NCBI GenBank assembly: GCA_964535735.1
Contig: CAZHTM010000007.1
Coordinates: 15,719 to 79,718, forward strand
Source: J089 sp964535735
Lineage (GTDB): Bacteria > Fidelibacterota > Marinisomatia > Marinisomatales > J089
Reading direction: 5' to 3'
Length of the DNA: 64,000 bases
Positions within the stretch are counted from its first letter, which is position 1; each line of letters starts with the position of its first letter. The notes beneath the pieces were generated by a model, which was not told the DNA's origin, ran no database searches, and was given only the letters and a program-made list of their open reading frames with translations. The position numbers and the translations under genes are program-made. Shown piece by piece: positions 1 through 9,029 of this stretch.

Positions 1-2350
1 AAAATTGGGCGCTGTAGGGCGGCAGAATCAGCCGCACCGTGTCTTGAGCCGGGGTCAGTCGTTCGCCGCTTACCAGGTTTTCCAGTGATGAACATTCCAC
101 CGGAAGCGTCGCATCAAAATTGACGGTCGAAGGACCTTGATTGAAAACAACCAATACCCGGTCATCGAAATAGGTTTTGACAAAGGCCAATACTGAACCT
201 CGAGCCGCCACCGGGATAAGGTCACCCAATGCCAGGGCCGTATGGGTTTGCCGCAGATGAGCGAGGGTTCCGATAAAATCATACAATTCCCGCTCTTCCG
301 GAGACCAGTCTGATTCGAACCGCATCAGACGACGATTCCCTGGATCACCGGCACCCATAAGTCCGATTTCATCGCCATAATAAATCACCGGAATTCCCGG
401 CAAAGCCATATTCAGGGCATGAAACGCCGCCAGTTTCTTATAGCTTGAGGCGTTCTGCACCGGACCTGGCGGATTTTCAAACGCCCGGCGAGTGCCATCG
501 TCACTGAAGTGGACTTGGCCATCCGCCAGACCAATAAACCGCAACTGGTCGTGGCTGGAGGTGATATTTCCCATGAGATCAACCGGACCCACCACTTTTA
601 AATTATTTTCAATGATATCCATCAGGGGCGCAAAATCAGTGGAATCCGCCACGAAATGCGTCCGGGCATTGAAATAAATGGAAAAATTGAACTGGGCGTC
701 CAATTCCGCCGGGTTCACGTAACTCAAAATAAGCTCATCGGAACCAAACGTTTCGCCAATCTGGTAAAAATGTTTTTCCGGAAACCGTTGCTTCATTTCC
801 CGGGTAAGCGCTTTCCAAAAAGCATGGGGTACATGCTTTACCGCATCCTGACGGAACCCGTCCAGATTAAAGGTGTCCAGCCACCATATGGCGTCATCAA
901 CCACCTGTTGAATGGCCTCTGGACTTCCGGGATAATCAAAGGAGGGCAAAAAGGTGTCGAACCAGGTGGTGAGACGGGTTTCTTCGCTCCAATTGCGAAT
1001 GTTTAACGTTCCATCGGGTAGTTCCACGGTGCCAAACCAATCCCGATGTTCGCGGTAATAGGGATGGTTCTCATGCACATGGTTGGTGACGAAATCCAGT
1101 ATCACCCGAATGCCGTGGGCATGGGCTGTTTCCACCAGTGTGTGAAGATCCTCGGCGGTACCGAACCGGGGATCCACTTCCCGCGCCTGGACCGGCCAAT
1201 ACCCGTGATACCCGGAATAGACCCGGTGCGGTTCAATGGACTCGGCATAGGCGGAATCAGGTTGACGTTGGACTGGCGAAATCCAAATCGTGTTGATTCC
1301 CAACGCATCAAAATAGCCCTCTGAAATTTTATTCGTAATGCCTTCCAGATCACCCCCCATGAAATTCGCCAGATCCGGCAGTCGGGAATCATCAATCGGC
1401 CGATCATTGCTCAGGTTGCCGTTGTTAAACCGGTCAATCATCAGATTGTACAACACCGTAAAATGCCAATCTTTGGGATTGTCTTCAGCCGTCATCGGCA
1501 TACCCTGATCCAATAAAGTGATCGTCTCAGGAATGGCCCGACCTTGGGCATCCAGAGCCAGGACACGGAGCACACCGGTTCCCAATCCGGACGTATTGAC
1601 CACCACATCGCCTTGCGGTTGCGGGTCCACCTGATCCGGATGTAACGGGTGATTATTGAACGATACCCAAATCTGAGAGGGAATCGCTCCATCCGGCGGC
1701 GATTGGTACCGGAATACCAATTTATGCCGTTTTTGTTCTGATTTCCAGAAACGACCTGGAGGCGGCTCCCGGTGATCGGTCAAATCCAGGATGGAATTCC
1801 AACCGCCAATATTATTGGAAACAAAGACGGGATTGTCCGGATCAATAAGCTCTTCACTGTCCACCACAAATTTGTACTCGTGTCGGTCCGGTTTTAAATA
1901 GACGGTCCGCTCCCACACACCGTCTCCGTCCGTATCCGAAAGCGGGAGAGCCGTTCGGGACCAGTCGTTAAATCCGCCCATAACCACGACCGACTTGACC
2001 GGATGATCTGGACGATACGTAAACCGATAGGGAACCATGGGAAGGGTTTCAATAAATAAATCCAGAGTTTGCCCCGCCACAACGATGGGGACCCGGGTCA
2101 GAGCCGGTGTTTTATCCGATGTGGCCACTGTCAATCGTCCCGTGGTGGCATCCCAGGATAGCGCTAGCTGATCGAGTTCAGGGATCGTGACCGAGACACG
2201 GGGTTCATTAAAATAATTGGATAGCTCAAATGTTCGTTCCGAACCCGCCGGACATTGAATAAGAGGCAAAGGAGCCAAGGCCTCTTCCAGGTTGGGTTGA
2301 GAACAGGCGAAAATCCATAATGAAAGGGCTAAAATTGGTTTTTTTGTCAT
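1..2350 (-). CDS. GH13 alpha-amylase family lipoprotein (C-terminus cut by window edge)
   Basis: Exported alpha-glucan hydrolase, probably an endo-acting amylase or cyclomaltodextrinase-like enzyme on the cell surface. The ATG at 2350 opens a lipoprotein signal with lipobox IFAC (Cys16). An E-set/starch-binding-like module follows (GGFNDWSR near residue 125), then a GH13 barrel. The barrel shows FVTNH, GFRQDA (nucleophile Asp502), GETF (acid/base Glu533) and SSHDQ (Asp601), so the catalytic triad is complete. 783 codons are open with no stop before base 1, so only the C-terminal end is missing. It is divergent from the GH13 lipoprotein at 2402 with about 50 bp between. The GH13 assignment is firm; the exact specificity is inferred. 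Confidence 0.9.
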   Translation of the reverse strand, partial: MTKKPILALSLWIFACSQPNLEEALAPLPLIQCPAGSERTFELSNYFNEPRVSVTIPELDQLALSWDATTGRLTVATSDKTPALTRVPIVVAGQTLDLFIETLPMVPYRFTYRPDHPVKSVVVMGGFNDWSRTALPLSDTDGDGVWERTVYLKPDRHEYKFVVDSEELIDPDNPVFVSNNIGGWNSILDLTDHREPPPGRFWKSEQKRHKLVFRYQSPPDGAIPSQIWVSFNNHPLHPDQVDPQPQGDVVVNTSGLGTGVLRVLALDAQGRAIPETITLLDQGMPMTAEDNPKDWHFTVLYNLMIDRFNNGNLSNDRPIDDSRLPDLANFMGGDLEGITNKISEGYFDALGINTIWISPVQRQPDSAYAESIEPHRVYSGYHGYWPVQAREVDPRFGTAEDLHTLVETAHAHGIRVILDFVTNHVHENHPYYREHRDWFGTVELPDGTLNIRNWSEETRLTTWFDTFLPSFDYPGSPEAIQQVVDDAIWWLDTFNLDGFRQDAVKHVPHAFWKALTREMKQRFPEKHFYQIGETFGSDELILSYVNPAELDAQFNFSIYFNARTHFVADSTDFAPLMDIIENNLKVVGPVDLMGNITSSHDQLRFIGLADGQVHFSDDGTRRAFENPPGPVQNASSYKKLAAFHALNMALPGIPVIYYGDEIGLMGAGDPGNRRLMRFESDWSPEERELYDFIGTLAHLRQTHTALALGDLIPVAARGSVLAFVKTYFDDRVLVVFNQGPSTVNFDATLPVECSSLENLVSGERLTPAQDTVRLILPPYSAQF

Positions 2351-2401
2351 TATCGTTACTCCAGTGAGCCGTAATTTAGTAACTCAACTCAGAGCGAATC
2401 A
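2351..2401. promoter_or_regulatory. Divergent control region between two GH13 genes, with candidate operator
   Basis: These 51 bp must hold the start signals of both flanking amylase-family genes. Bases 2378-2399 read AGTAACTCA, two variable bases, TCAGAG, then CGAAT. This quasi-palindrome matches 18 of 22 positions of the element at 13035-13056, upstream of the second alpha-glucan operon. The 3' end of the motif lies 2 nt before the TTG start at 2402. Its role as a regulator site is inferred from position and similarity only. Confidence 0.4.
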
Positions 2402-4435
2402 TTGAAAACACCTATCATTGACCAAATACTTGACCACCAGGGACAAATTCTATTGACCCTGGTTCTTCTCTTATCAGGATGCAGTTCCATGCAAGAATCT
2501 TCGCTTTCCTACGGTGCCTTTGTGCACGATGGTTCCACCACATTCAAATTTCACGCCCCCAAAGCCCAGGAGGCCTATGTGGTCCTATTTGTCCATCCAT
2601 CCGATACTTCCGGAACGGAGTTCCCCATGGAACGAACCCCAAACGGCGACTGGACCGTGACGCTGAAAGATGTGGGCGTGGGAAATTTATACGGGTATCG
2701 TTTAGTGGGAAACGCGGGTGGAATTGACCCCAACCTGATCCTGGCCGATCCCTATTCGCTGGCGGCCGTGACCCAGATTTCCTACCGACATGTAGCCAAA
2801 TCCTTAATTATCGATGAATCCTTTGATTGGGAGGGCGATCGATGGAAGGTGCGCGATCCCCGGGACCTGATTATTTATGAAATGCACGTCCGGGACATGA
2901 CGGCCCATCCCAGCTCGGGCGTCACCCAACGGGGAACTTTTCTCGGCCTCACGGAACCGGATCGAGCCGGTGGATTGCGCCATTTAAAGGACCTGGGCGT
3001 CAATGCGGTACAATTACTCCCGGTCATGGATTTTGCCAATGTGGAGGTGCCCTACCGGGATCCATCAACGCCAATTTTCAACACCTGGAATCCCTATGCC
3101 CGCAATCACTGGGGCTACATGACCACCTTTTTCTTCGCTCCAGAATCCTATTATGCTAGTGACGGGACCGATGCTCCCAACGCCTGGAATGGTGCCAGCG
3201 GGAAAGCCGTTCCTGAATTCAAAACCCTGATCAAGACGCTCCACCAAAATGATATCGCCGTTATAATGGATGTGGTCTACAACCACGTGTCCAATTACGA
3301 CTACCATCCTTTTAAGTACAGTGACCGGGAAGACTATTTCCGCTTCGATAAAAACGGGAACTGGGAATCGAAAAGCGGCTGCGGAAATGACACCCGCACG
3401 GAAAGCCCGGTGATGCGCACCCTGATTCTGGAGAGCTTGAAATTCTGGATGACTCATTACCATATTGATGGCTTCCGCTTTGATTTAGGGAATCTCATCG
3501 ATAAAGAGACCCGGGACATAATTATCCAGGAATTGCGTGCGCTGAATCCCCATGTGATTATCCTGGCGGAACCCTGGGGCGGTGGTTACAATCCCTCCGG
3601 CTTTTCTGATCAGGGCTGGGCCTCTTTCAATGACCATATCCGTAACGGCGTGAAGGGGCAGAATCCCCATGATCAACTAGGGTTCATCTTCGGTGAATGG
3701 CAAAACAGTAATACCCCGGAAGTGCTCCGGCGATTTGCCATGGGATCTCTGCGTTCATTTGGAGGCCAATACGTAACCTCGGCTCACAGTGTCAATTATT
3801 TGGAATCCCACGATGATCACACCCTGGGTGATTTTATCCGCATTGCCACGGGAACAGTGAAAGAGGGGGAAACCATTACCGACCGGGAAGCCAACGCTCG
3901 GGTACGGGATCAACTCCTGAAGCTCAACAAACTGGGCGCTCTGTTTCTGTTCACCAGTCAAGGAATCACTTTCATGCATGAAGGACAGGAATGGGCGCGC
4001 AGCAAGGTTATTGCGGAAACCGATGCTCCCGATCCCCAAGTGGGACAACTGGATCACAATTCCTACAACAAGGACAATGAAACCAATTGGCTGAATTGGA
4101 CCGAACGTGCATTAAATGCCGAACTGGTCAATTATTATCGGGGGCTGATTGCCCTCCGAACGGCATACCCGGAATTCCGGCGTTCAAATCCGGAGGATTT
4201 TTCCTTCATGGACACTGGTGATCAGGTGGCATTGGTCTATCAACTCCAGGATCGCTTCATTGTTGCATTGAATGGAGAGCCAGATCAGGATTTGACTGTC
4301 GATTTACCGGAAGGGGAATGGACGGTATTGGTGGATGATGCCCAGGCAGGACCTTGTGATTTAAAAACGGTAAGACAGGTGATAAACGTACCCGCAACTT
4401 CCGGTGTGGTACTCATCCGGAAACCGGCTCAGTAA
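2402..4435 (+). CDS. GH13 pullulanase/isoamylase-type lipoprotein
   Basis: Probable debranching enzyme acting on alpha-1,6 branches of starch, glycogen or pullulan at the cell surface. The TTG start is chosen because only it keeps the signal peptide and lipobox LSGC (Cys27); the next in-frame ATG (codon 30) would remove both, and an in-frame stop lies at 2372. Residues about 36-145 form a CBM48/E-set-like domain. The barrel shows IYEMHVRD, NHWGYM, VVYNH, GFRFDLG (Asp361), LAEPWGGG (Glu390) and LESHDD (Asp471). The NHWGYM and LAEPWGGG signatures favour the pullulanase/isoamylase group over plain amylases. No clear Shine-Dalgarno precedes the start. It converges with the next gene, 11 nt apart. 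Confidence 0.87.
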   Translation: MKTPIIDQILDHQGQILLTLVLLLSGCSSMQESSLSYGAFVHDGSTTFKFHAPKAQEAYVVLFVHPSDTSGTEFPMERTPNGDWTVTLKDVGVGNLYGYRLVGNAGGIDPNLILADPYSLAAVTQISYRHVAKSLIIDESFDWEGDRWKVRDPRDLIIYEMHVRDMTAHPSSGVTQRGTFLGLTEPDRAGGLRHLKDLGVNAVQLLPVMDFANVEVPYRDPSTPIFNTWNPYARNHWGYMTTFFFAPESYYASDGTDAPNAWNGASGKAVPEFKTLIKTLHQNDIAVIMDVVYNHVSNYDYHPFKYSDREDYFRFDKNGNWESKSGCGNDTRTESPVMRTLILESLKFWMTHYHIDGFRFDLGNLIDKETRDIIIQELRALNPHVIILAEPWGGGYNPSGFSDQGWASFNDHIRNGVKGQNPHDQLGFIFGEWQNSNTPEVLRRFAMGSLRSFGGQYVTSAHSVNYLESHDDHTLGDFIRIATGTVKEGETITDREANARVRDQLLKLNKLGALFLFTSQGITFMHEGQEWARSKVIAETDAPDPQVGQLDHNSYNKDNETNWLNWTERALNAELVNYYRGLIALRTAYPEFRRSNPEDFSFMDTGDQVALVYQLQDRFIVALNGEPDQDLTVDLPEGEWTVLVDDAQAGPCDLKTVRQVINVPATSGVVLIRKPAQ

Positions 4436-4446
4436 GCCCTGCTCCT

Positions 4447-7164
4447 TTAACGAAGTAGCGTTATTTTCTGATGGTGAATCCGGCTATTCTGCTGGAAACG
4501 CACCAAGTATATTCCACTGGGCAATTCCAGCCCCCGGTCATTTTTACCGTTCCAGGTAACAGAATAGTCACCCGCTGATTGGATTTTGGTCGTAAGCGTT
4601 CGTACTTGCTTTCCCTGTATATCATAGACAGATACGCGCAACTCTCCCGGACCGGGCAGGGTCACTTTGAATTCTACTTCCGGATTGAAGGGATTGGGAT
4701 AACCGGGAGATACCGAAAAAATTTGGGGCAATTCTGTCGGAGAAGGCGCGGTCGTCAATTGTGTCCAATTGCGGTTGGTGAACACCAATGCCGTATAGGC
4801 CGGCACAACCAAAGTGTCCGCCTGGGACGTGGCCAAGGACAGATTGTCTCCTGGGAAAAACACATTATACCACGTACCCGCTGAAAGAAAGGGAACGTTG
4901 GTGAGCGTTTGCTCCTGACCACTGAAATTGGCGATTACCACGACCTGGTCGCCTTGATTCCCTTCAGCCTCATCGGAATACCCATACACAATGGTCCGGG
5001 CATTATCGTAGCGCCAGAGATCGGAAAAAGTCCCGCGGTACAGGGCCTGATTTTTCTTTCTCAATTGGATTAGCGTTTGATACAGGGCCAGGTGTTCCTG
5101 TCCCCGGGTCTGATCCAAAAGACTCCAATCCACCGGCCGGTAACTCAGTTTATGCTCATCCCAGTTTCCGTCCTGATCCGTATCGGTCCATCCGCTTTGC
5201 ATTCCCAATTCCTGGGCTTGCCAAATCATAGGAATGCCCATCGCCGTAAACAAAACCGTGCTATAAAGCTTGTCCCGTTGAAGAGCGGTGTTCAGAGGCA
5301 CGTTGGCAAATTCCGCCATCTCCATGATCAGGGATTGTTCATCATGAGTCACGGATGCTTTTACGGTTTTGATCCGGCTAGCGTAGGTGTTCCCCGTATT
5401 GGTATACTCATGCAATTTCAATATCTGTTGACGGATCGTGTATAAACTGTTGTATTGGCCATAGGGAGGAAATATTTCTTCCTTCAGCCGGTCGTGAAAA
5501 CTGTCATTCCACCCGGCGTGGAGTGTGCTGAAGTTGATCAGCCCCGGATCAGCGGGAAGATGCTCAGCAATTTGATACACAGTGGAATCCAAATCCCAGA
5601 GCGCTGAAGACCAGCCCAGTAGACCCTGATCTGGAAGCGACCATCCAATCCCTCGGGTAAAATCGAACCGGAATCCGTCCACATGAAAGTCCTGAACCCA
5701 AATTCGGTGAATTTCCCGAACGTATTCCTGGGTTTCCGGTGTAAAATGGTCAAAATCCAGCATGCCCCAACTGCCCTGATCTTCATGGGGCCGCAGGTCG
5801 TTTTCCGCTTTAAAATAGGGATTAGTCGCCAGATCGGGATTCATTTCCCAGAGGGGGTTGGTGGAGCGGGTATGATTCCAGACCAGGTCCAGAATAATAG
5901 CGATGCCGTATTGGTGAGCCGCATTCACCAAATGTTTAAATTCTTCAGGAGTACCATAATTGGACTCAATCGCCAGGCAATGTTCCGGATCATACCCCCA
6001 GGAGTGGGTGCCCGGCACTTCCGTAATCGGCATCAATTCGATGGCGTTGATTCCCAGCTCATGAAAATAATCGAGATGATCTTCAATATCCTGAAGCCGA
6101 CCTTGTCCATATCCCTGGGCAGCAAAATCATCGATGTGCAGTTCATAAATCACTAACGTATCTTCTGCTGGACGGACATACAAAGAATCTCCCCAACTGA
6201 AATCATCAGCCGTTGATACGCCGCCGGGTCCAATTTCAACGATAGTGCGGCCGTCGCGCAGTCGCCGCGAAAAGGGATCACTGATCCGGGTACCATCTAA
6301 AAACAGATATTCCACCTCCTTTTCGCCGGGCGTCAGATTGGATAATGTCACCCACCACAAATCCGGTTCACCAGTGGCTTTGTTCATCACTACCGCATCG
6401 GCGGCCGTTCCGGCGACTCCCGGTTCCGTGCACAACACTTGAACAATCGGCTGTCCCGGCGCCCGAAGCACCAAGGTCAGGTTATTTCCAGATATATTGG
6501 GTCCCAGGGCCACATTATCCGGCAAGGGCAATTCCTGAACCTCCAGTGCCGGTTGGTAAAAAATGGTGGAATCCACGCCATTGATGGTGGCCATAATCCG
6601 GTATTCTTCCAGAATGCTACGGGGAGGAAAGGATACATAAAATATCCCGTTGGAACGGAGACTGTCGGTCCCATCCAGAGTATCCGCACCAAGAATGTAG
6701 GTGATATGCTCTACTGTATCGGACGAAAAAATGCCGATACTGAGACCTACTACAAAACCATCTCTATTTAAATGACGATTGGGTTCGAAAAACAGGGGAT
6801 CCGTAATCTGCAGAACAGAATTGTGATAGGGTTCGCCATCGTCAATCGGGTTGGCAGGATCGGAAATCCAGGCCCAGTCGCTTCCACTGGAATTGTAGTG
6901 GAAATGAAACTTATAGTACACCGTTTCCCCAAGGGAAAAGGTATAAGTTTTCACATACGCATCCAAAGAATCGGCATAGGACATGAGTGACGGGGCTGAA
7001 GGACTGATAAAGCCGTTGCTATTGGGTCCCCAGTTATTCATCGTCCCGGGAACAAAGACCCGGACAAAATTATCGTCCGGCTGCGGGACATAGTGAAAGG
7101 TGACATTCAGAATCTGAGCCTGACTCAGGGAGAGCAATAACAGTAGTCCGGAAATGCGTCCCAT
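4447..7164 (-). CDS. Secreted GH13 enzyme with type IX-style sorting tail
   Basis: Extracellular alpha-glucan-active enzyme of 905 residues. It begins with a signal peptide probably cleaved after SQA, then a starch-binding-like module (NNWGPNSNG near 43-51), further E-set domains to about residue 325, and a GH13 barrel resembling branching-enzyme-like amylases. Catalytic residues are Asp501 (GFRFDF), Glu534 (IAEHL) and Asp608 (VTHDEQ). From about 815 there is a linker and a FlgD-like sorting domain (PNPFNPEV, SVYDIQGKQVRTL, SGIYLVRF) of the sort used by type IX secretion cargo. The ATG lies one base after the symporter stop, so the two are translated from one mRNA. The product spectrum cannot be read from sequence. 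Confidence 0.88.
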   Translation of the reverse strand: MGRISGLLLLLSLSQAQILNVTFHYVPQPDDNFVRVFVPGTMNNWGPNSNGFISPSAPSLMSYADSLDAYVKTYTFSLGETVYYKFHFHYNSSGSDWAWISDPANPIDDGEPYHNSVLQITDPLFFEPNRHLNRDGFVVGLSIGIFSSDTVEHITYILGADTLDGTDSLRSNGIFYVSFPPRSILEEYRIMATINGVDSTIFYQPALEVQELPLPDNVALGPNISGNNLTLVLRAPGQPIVQVLCTEPGVAGTAADAVVMNKATGEPDLWWVTLSNLTPGEKEVEYLFLDGTRISDPFSRRLRDGRTIVEIGPGGVSTADDFSWGDSLYVRPAEDTLVIYELHIDDFAAQGYGQGRLQDIEDHLDYFHELGINAIELMPITEVPGTHSWGYDPEHCLAIESNYGTPEEFKHLVNAAHQYGIAIILDLVWNHTRSTNPLWEMNPDLATNPYFKAENDLRPHEDQGSWGMLDFDHFTPETQEYVREIHRIWVQDFHVDGFRFDFTRGIGWSLPDQGLLGWSSALWDLDSTVYQIAEHLPADPGLINFSTLHAGWNDSFHDRLKEEIFPPYGQYNSLYTIRQQILKLHEYTNTGNTYASRIKTVKASVTHDEQSLIMEMAEFANVPLNTALQRDKLYSTVLFTAMGIPMIWQAQELGMQSGWTDTDQDGNWDEHKLSYRPVDWSLLDQTRGQEHLALYQTLIQLRKKNQALYRGTFSDLWRYDNARTIVYGYSDEAEGNQGDQVVVIANFSGQEQTLTNVPFLSAGTWYNVFFPGDNLSLATSQADTLVVPAYTALVFTNRNWTQLTTAPSPTELPQIFSVSPGYPNPFNPEVEFKVTLPGPGELRVSVYDIQGKQVRTLTTKIQSAGDYSVTWNGKNDRGLELPSGIYLVRFQQNSRIHHQKITLLR

Positions 7165-7165
7165 G

Positions 7166-8965
7166 TTAAACCAGATGTACTTCTGTGGCTAAATGTTTAT
7201 ACCACTTAAAATAGAGAATGATAGACAATACCACCAGGATGATGCCAAGCCCCAGAACATTGGTCCAGGTTTTAAACATGATACTCATCATGAACAGGAA
7301 AAACACCACTTGCCAGGGCACAGCCACAATCGTGGAAATGATATCCCGGCGATTTTCTTCATCGATAGCCTGTTGAATGTCCGGTTTCAGTTGAGCCTTG
7401 AACCGTTTCCAGGTTCCAAACGGGCGGGTTTTGACATAAAAAGCTTTCAGCGTCGCGTCATCGGTGGGTTCGGTTAGAAGAGCGCCCAAAACCGTTCCCA
7501 AGAGCGAAGCGCTGGTGGCTACGGCGAACATGGCATATTCGGTGGTGCCTTCCGGAGCCAAGGCTTTGAAAATAACTGCCGCTACCATTCCCGATATGGT
7601 GCCAATAGCGAATCCCCAGCCATTCATCCGGGACCAGTACCAGCGGAGCAACATGGGAATCAACAGCCCCGATCCAATGCTCATGGTGATCCATCCCCAG
7701 ATGGAATTGATATTTTTAAAGACCAACATCATCCCCAGCCCCAACACAACAATCAGGATGGACGCCAAATAACTTTGAAGCATGAGTTGGCGGTTCGATG
7801 CTTTGGGATTGATCCAAAGTTGATAAATATCCCGAACCCAATACGCGGCTCCGGCATTGACAGTAGAATCAAACGTGGACATGCCCGCCGCCATAAGACC
7901 CGCCACCAAAAAGCCTTTCACACCGATCGGCAAGGTCTCCACAACAATGGGTAGGACCCGTTCCGGATCAGTGACCTGGGTACCCAGAGAAACACCGATC
8001 ACAGCAATAGCGCCGATGAAAATCCATCGGAAAGACAGAAGAAAAACCCAGAACACACTGAGCAATCCCGCTTCCCGGTCGTCCTTCGCCGCGAAGTAAC
8101 GTTGCAGCATATAATTCCCGGTTCCACCCGAACCTTCCAGTATCACTTTCATGAGATAAAAAAGAATGGCCACGCCAAACAGGTTGTAAATCGAATATTC
8201 GGAAAATGAATCAATGGAAAGACGAAAATCTGGGATAATCCGAGTCCAGTCTTTTAACGTGGTGGAATACCGTTCAAACCCGCCATCAAAGAGGGGCATG
8301 GAAATGGTAAACTCCTGTGGAAGGTCGATCCCCAACGCACGGACCGCCATGTAAATAATGGCTGAAAAGATCAGGATGCCCTGAAATACATCGGTCCAAA
8401 CCACCCCGTAAAGTCCTGAGGCTACTGTATAAATCATGGCCACCGCAATCAGGAGAGACGCCGCCCAGAATTCAGAAGGAAGGCCAAGATAATCGTGAAT
8501 CCCCAGGAAGGTATCCAAAAATTTTCCGCCGCCCAGAGCAAAATAGGTGACCATGGCGATGGTCATAATAATTGAGGAAATCGCGGCCAAAAGGCGGGCG
8601 ATCTGTCCCTGGCGACCGGTGCCGAAGCGTAGTTCCATCCACTCCGCTAAGGTCATGGCCCCCGAACGGCGATTCCACTTCCCCATATAAATCATTAAAA
8701 ACGCCATAATCAGAGTAACGCCGCCACGAATCTCGATATAAAATCCTTTGGCGCCCAGAGCATAGATCAGCGCCGCAATGATCATGGTTCCGCTGATGTC
8801 CAGGTTGGACGACATCCCGGAGCTGGCCAGCGCCCACCAGGGGAGGTCTCGATTGCCCAGAAAATAGGAATCAATACCCTGCGAAGCCTTTCGCTGGACA
8901 ACCAATCCAATGATCACGATTGCTAACAGATATACAATGACGATTCCGTAATCAATACCCGTCAT
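7166..8965 (-). CDS. Sodium:solute symporter (SSS family), likely sugar importer
   Basis: Inner-membrane SSS/SLC5-type transporter of 599 residues with about 13 hydrophobic segments. The N-terminus has the family pattern: a first helix, a short loop with SYFLGNRDLPWW, then SSNLDISGT. A perfect AGGAGG lies five bases before the ATG. Genes for an alpha-glucan phosphorylase and a GT-type GH57 enzyme precede it and a secreted GH13 follows, so maltose or malto-oligosaccharides released outside are the likely substrates. This is inferred from the neighbourhood; the SSS family also moves amino acids, sialic acids and other solutes. Confidence 0.88.
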   Translation of the reverse strand: MTGIDYGIVIVYLLAIVIIGLVVQRKASQGIDSYFLGNRDLPWWALASSGMSSNLDISGTMIIAALIYALGAKGFYIEIRGGVTLIMAFLMIYMGKWNRRSGAMTLAEWMELRFGTGRQGQIARLLAAISSIIMTIAMVTYFALGGGKFLDTFLGIHDYLGLPSEFWAASLLIAVAMIYTVASGLYGVVWTDVFQGILIFSAIIYMAVRALGIDLPQEFTISMPLFDGGFERYSTTLKDWTRIIPDFRLSIDSFSEYSIYNLFGVAILFYLMKVILEGSGGTGNYMLQRYFAAKDDREAGLLSVFWVFLLSFRWIFIGAIAVIGVSLGTQVTDPERVLPIVVETLPIGVKGFLVAGLMAAGMSTFDSTVNAGAAYWVRDIYQLWINPKASNRQLMLQSYLASILIVVLGLGMMLVFKNINSIWGWITMSIGSGLLIPMLLRWYWSRMNGWGFAIGTISGMVAAVIFKALAPEGTTEYAMFAVATSASLLGTVLGALLTEPTDDATLKAFYVKTRPFGTWKRFKAQLKPDIQQAIDEENRRDIISTIVAVPWQVVFFLFMMSIMFKTWTNVLGLGIILVVLSIILYFKWYKHLATEVHLV

Positions 8966-8983
8966 ACATCCTCCTGATGGTTA

Positions 8984-9026
8984 CGACCCTAACTCTCTTT
9001 TTTGATCTGAGAGAAAACATGGGTCG
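8984..9026 (-). promoter_or_regulatory. Two-tier stem-loop between phosphorylase and symporter genes
   Basis: On the transcript the outer stem CGACCC/GGGTCG (8984-8989 with 9021-9026) encloses an inner stem CTCTC/GAGAG (8993-8997 with 9009-9013). It sits just after the phosphorylase stop and about 10 nt before the symporter Shine-Dalgarno. No U-run follows, so it is more likely an mRNA-stability or processing element than a terminator. The pairing is visible; the role is inferred. Confidence 0.4.
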
Positions 9027-9029
9027 GGT

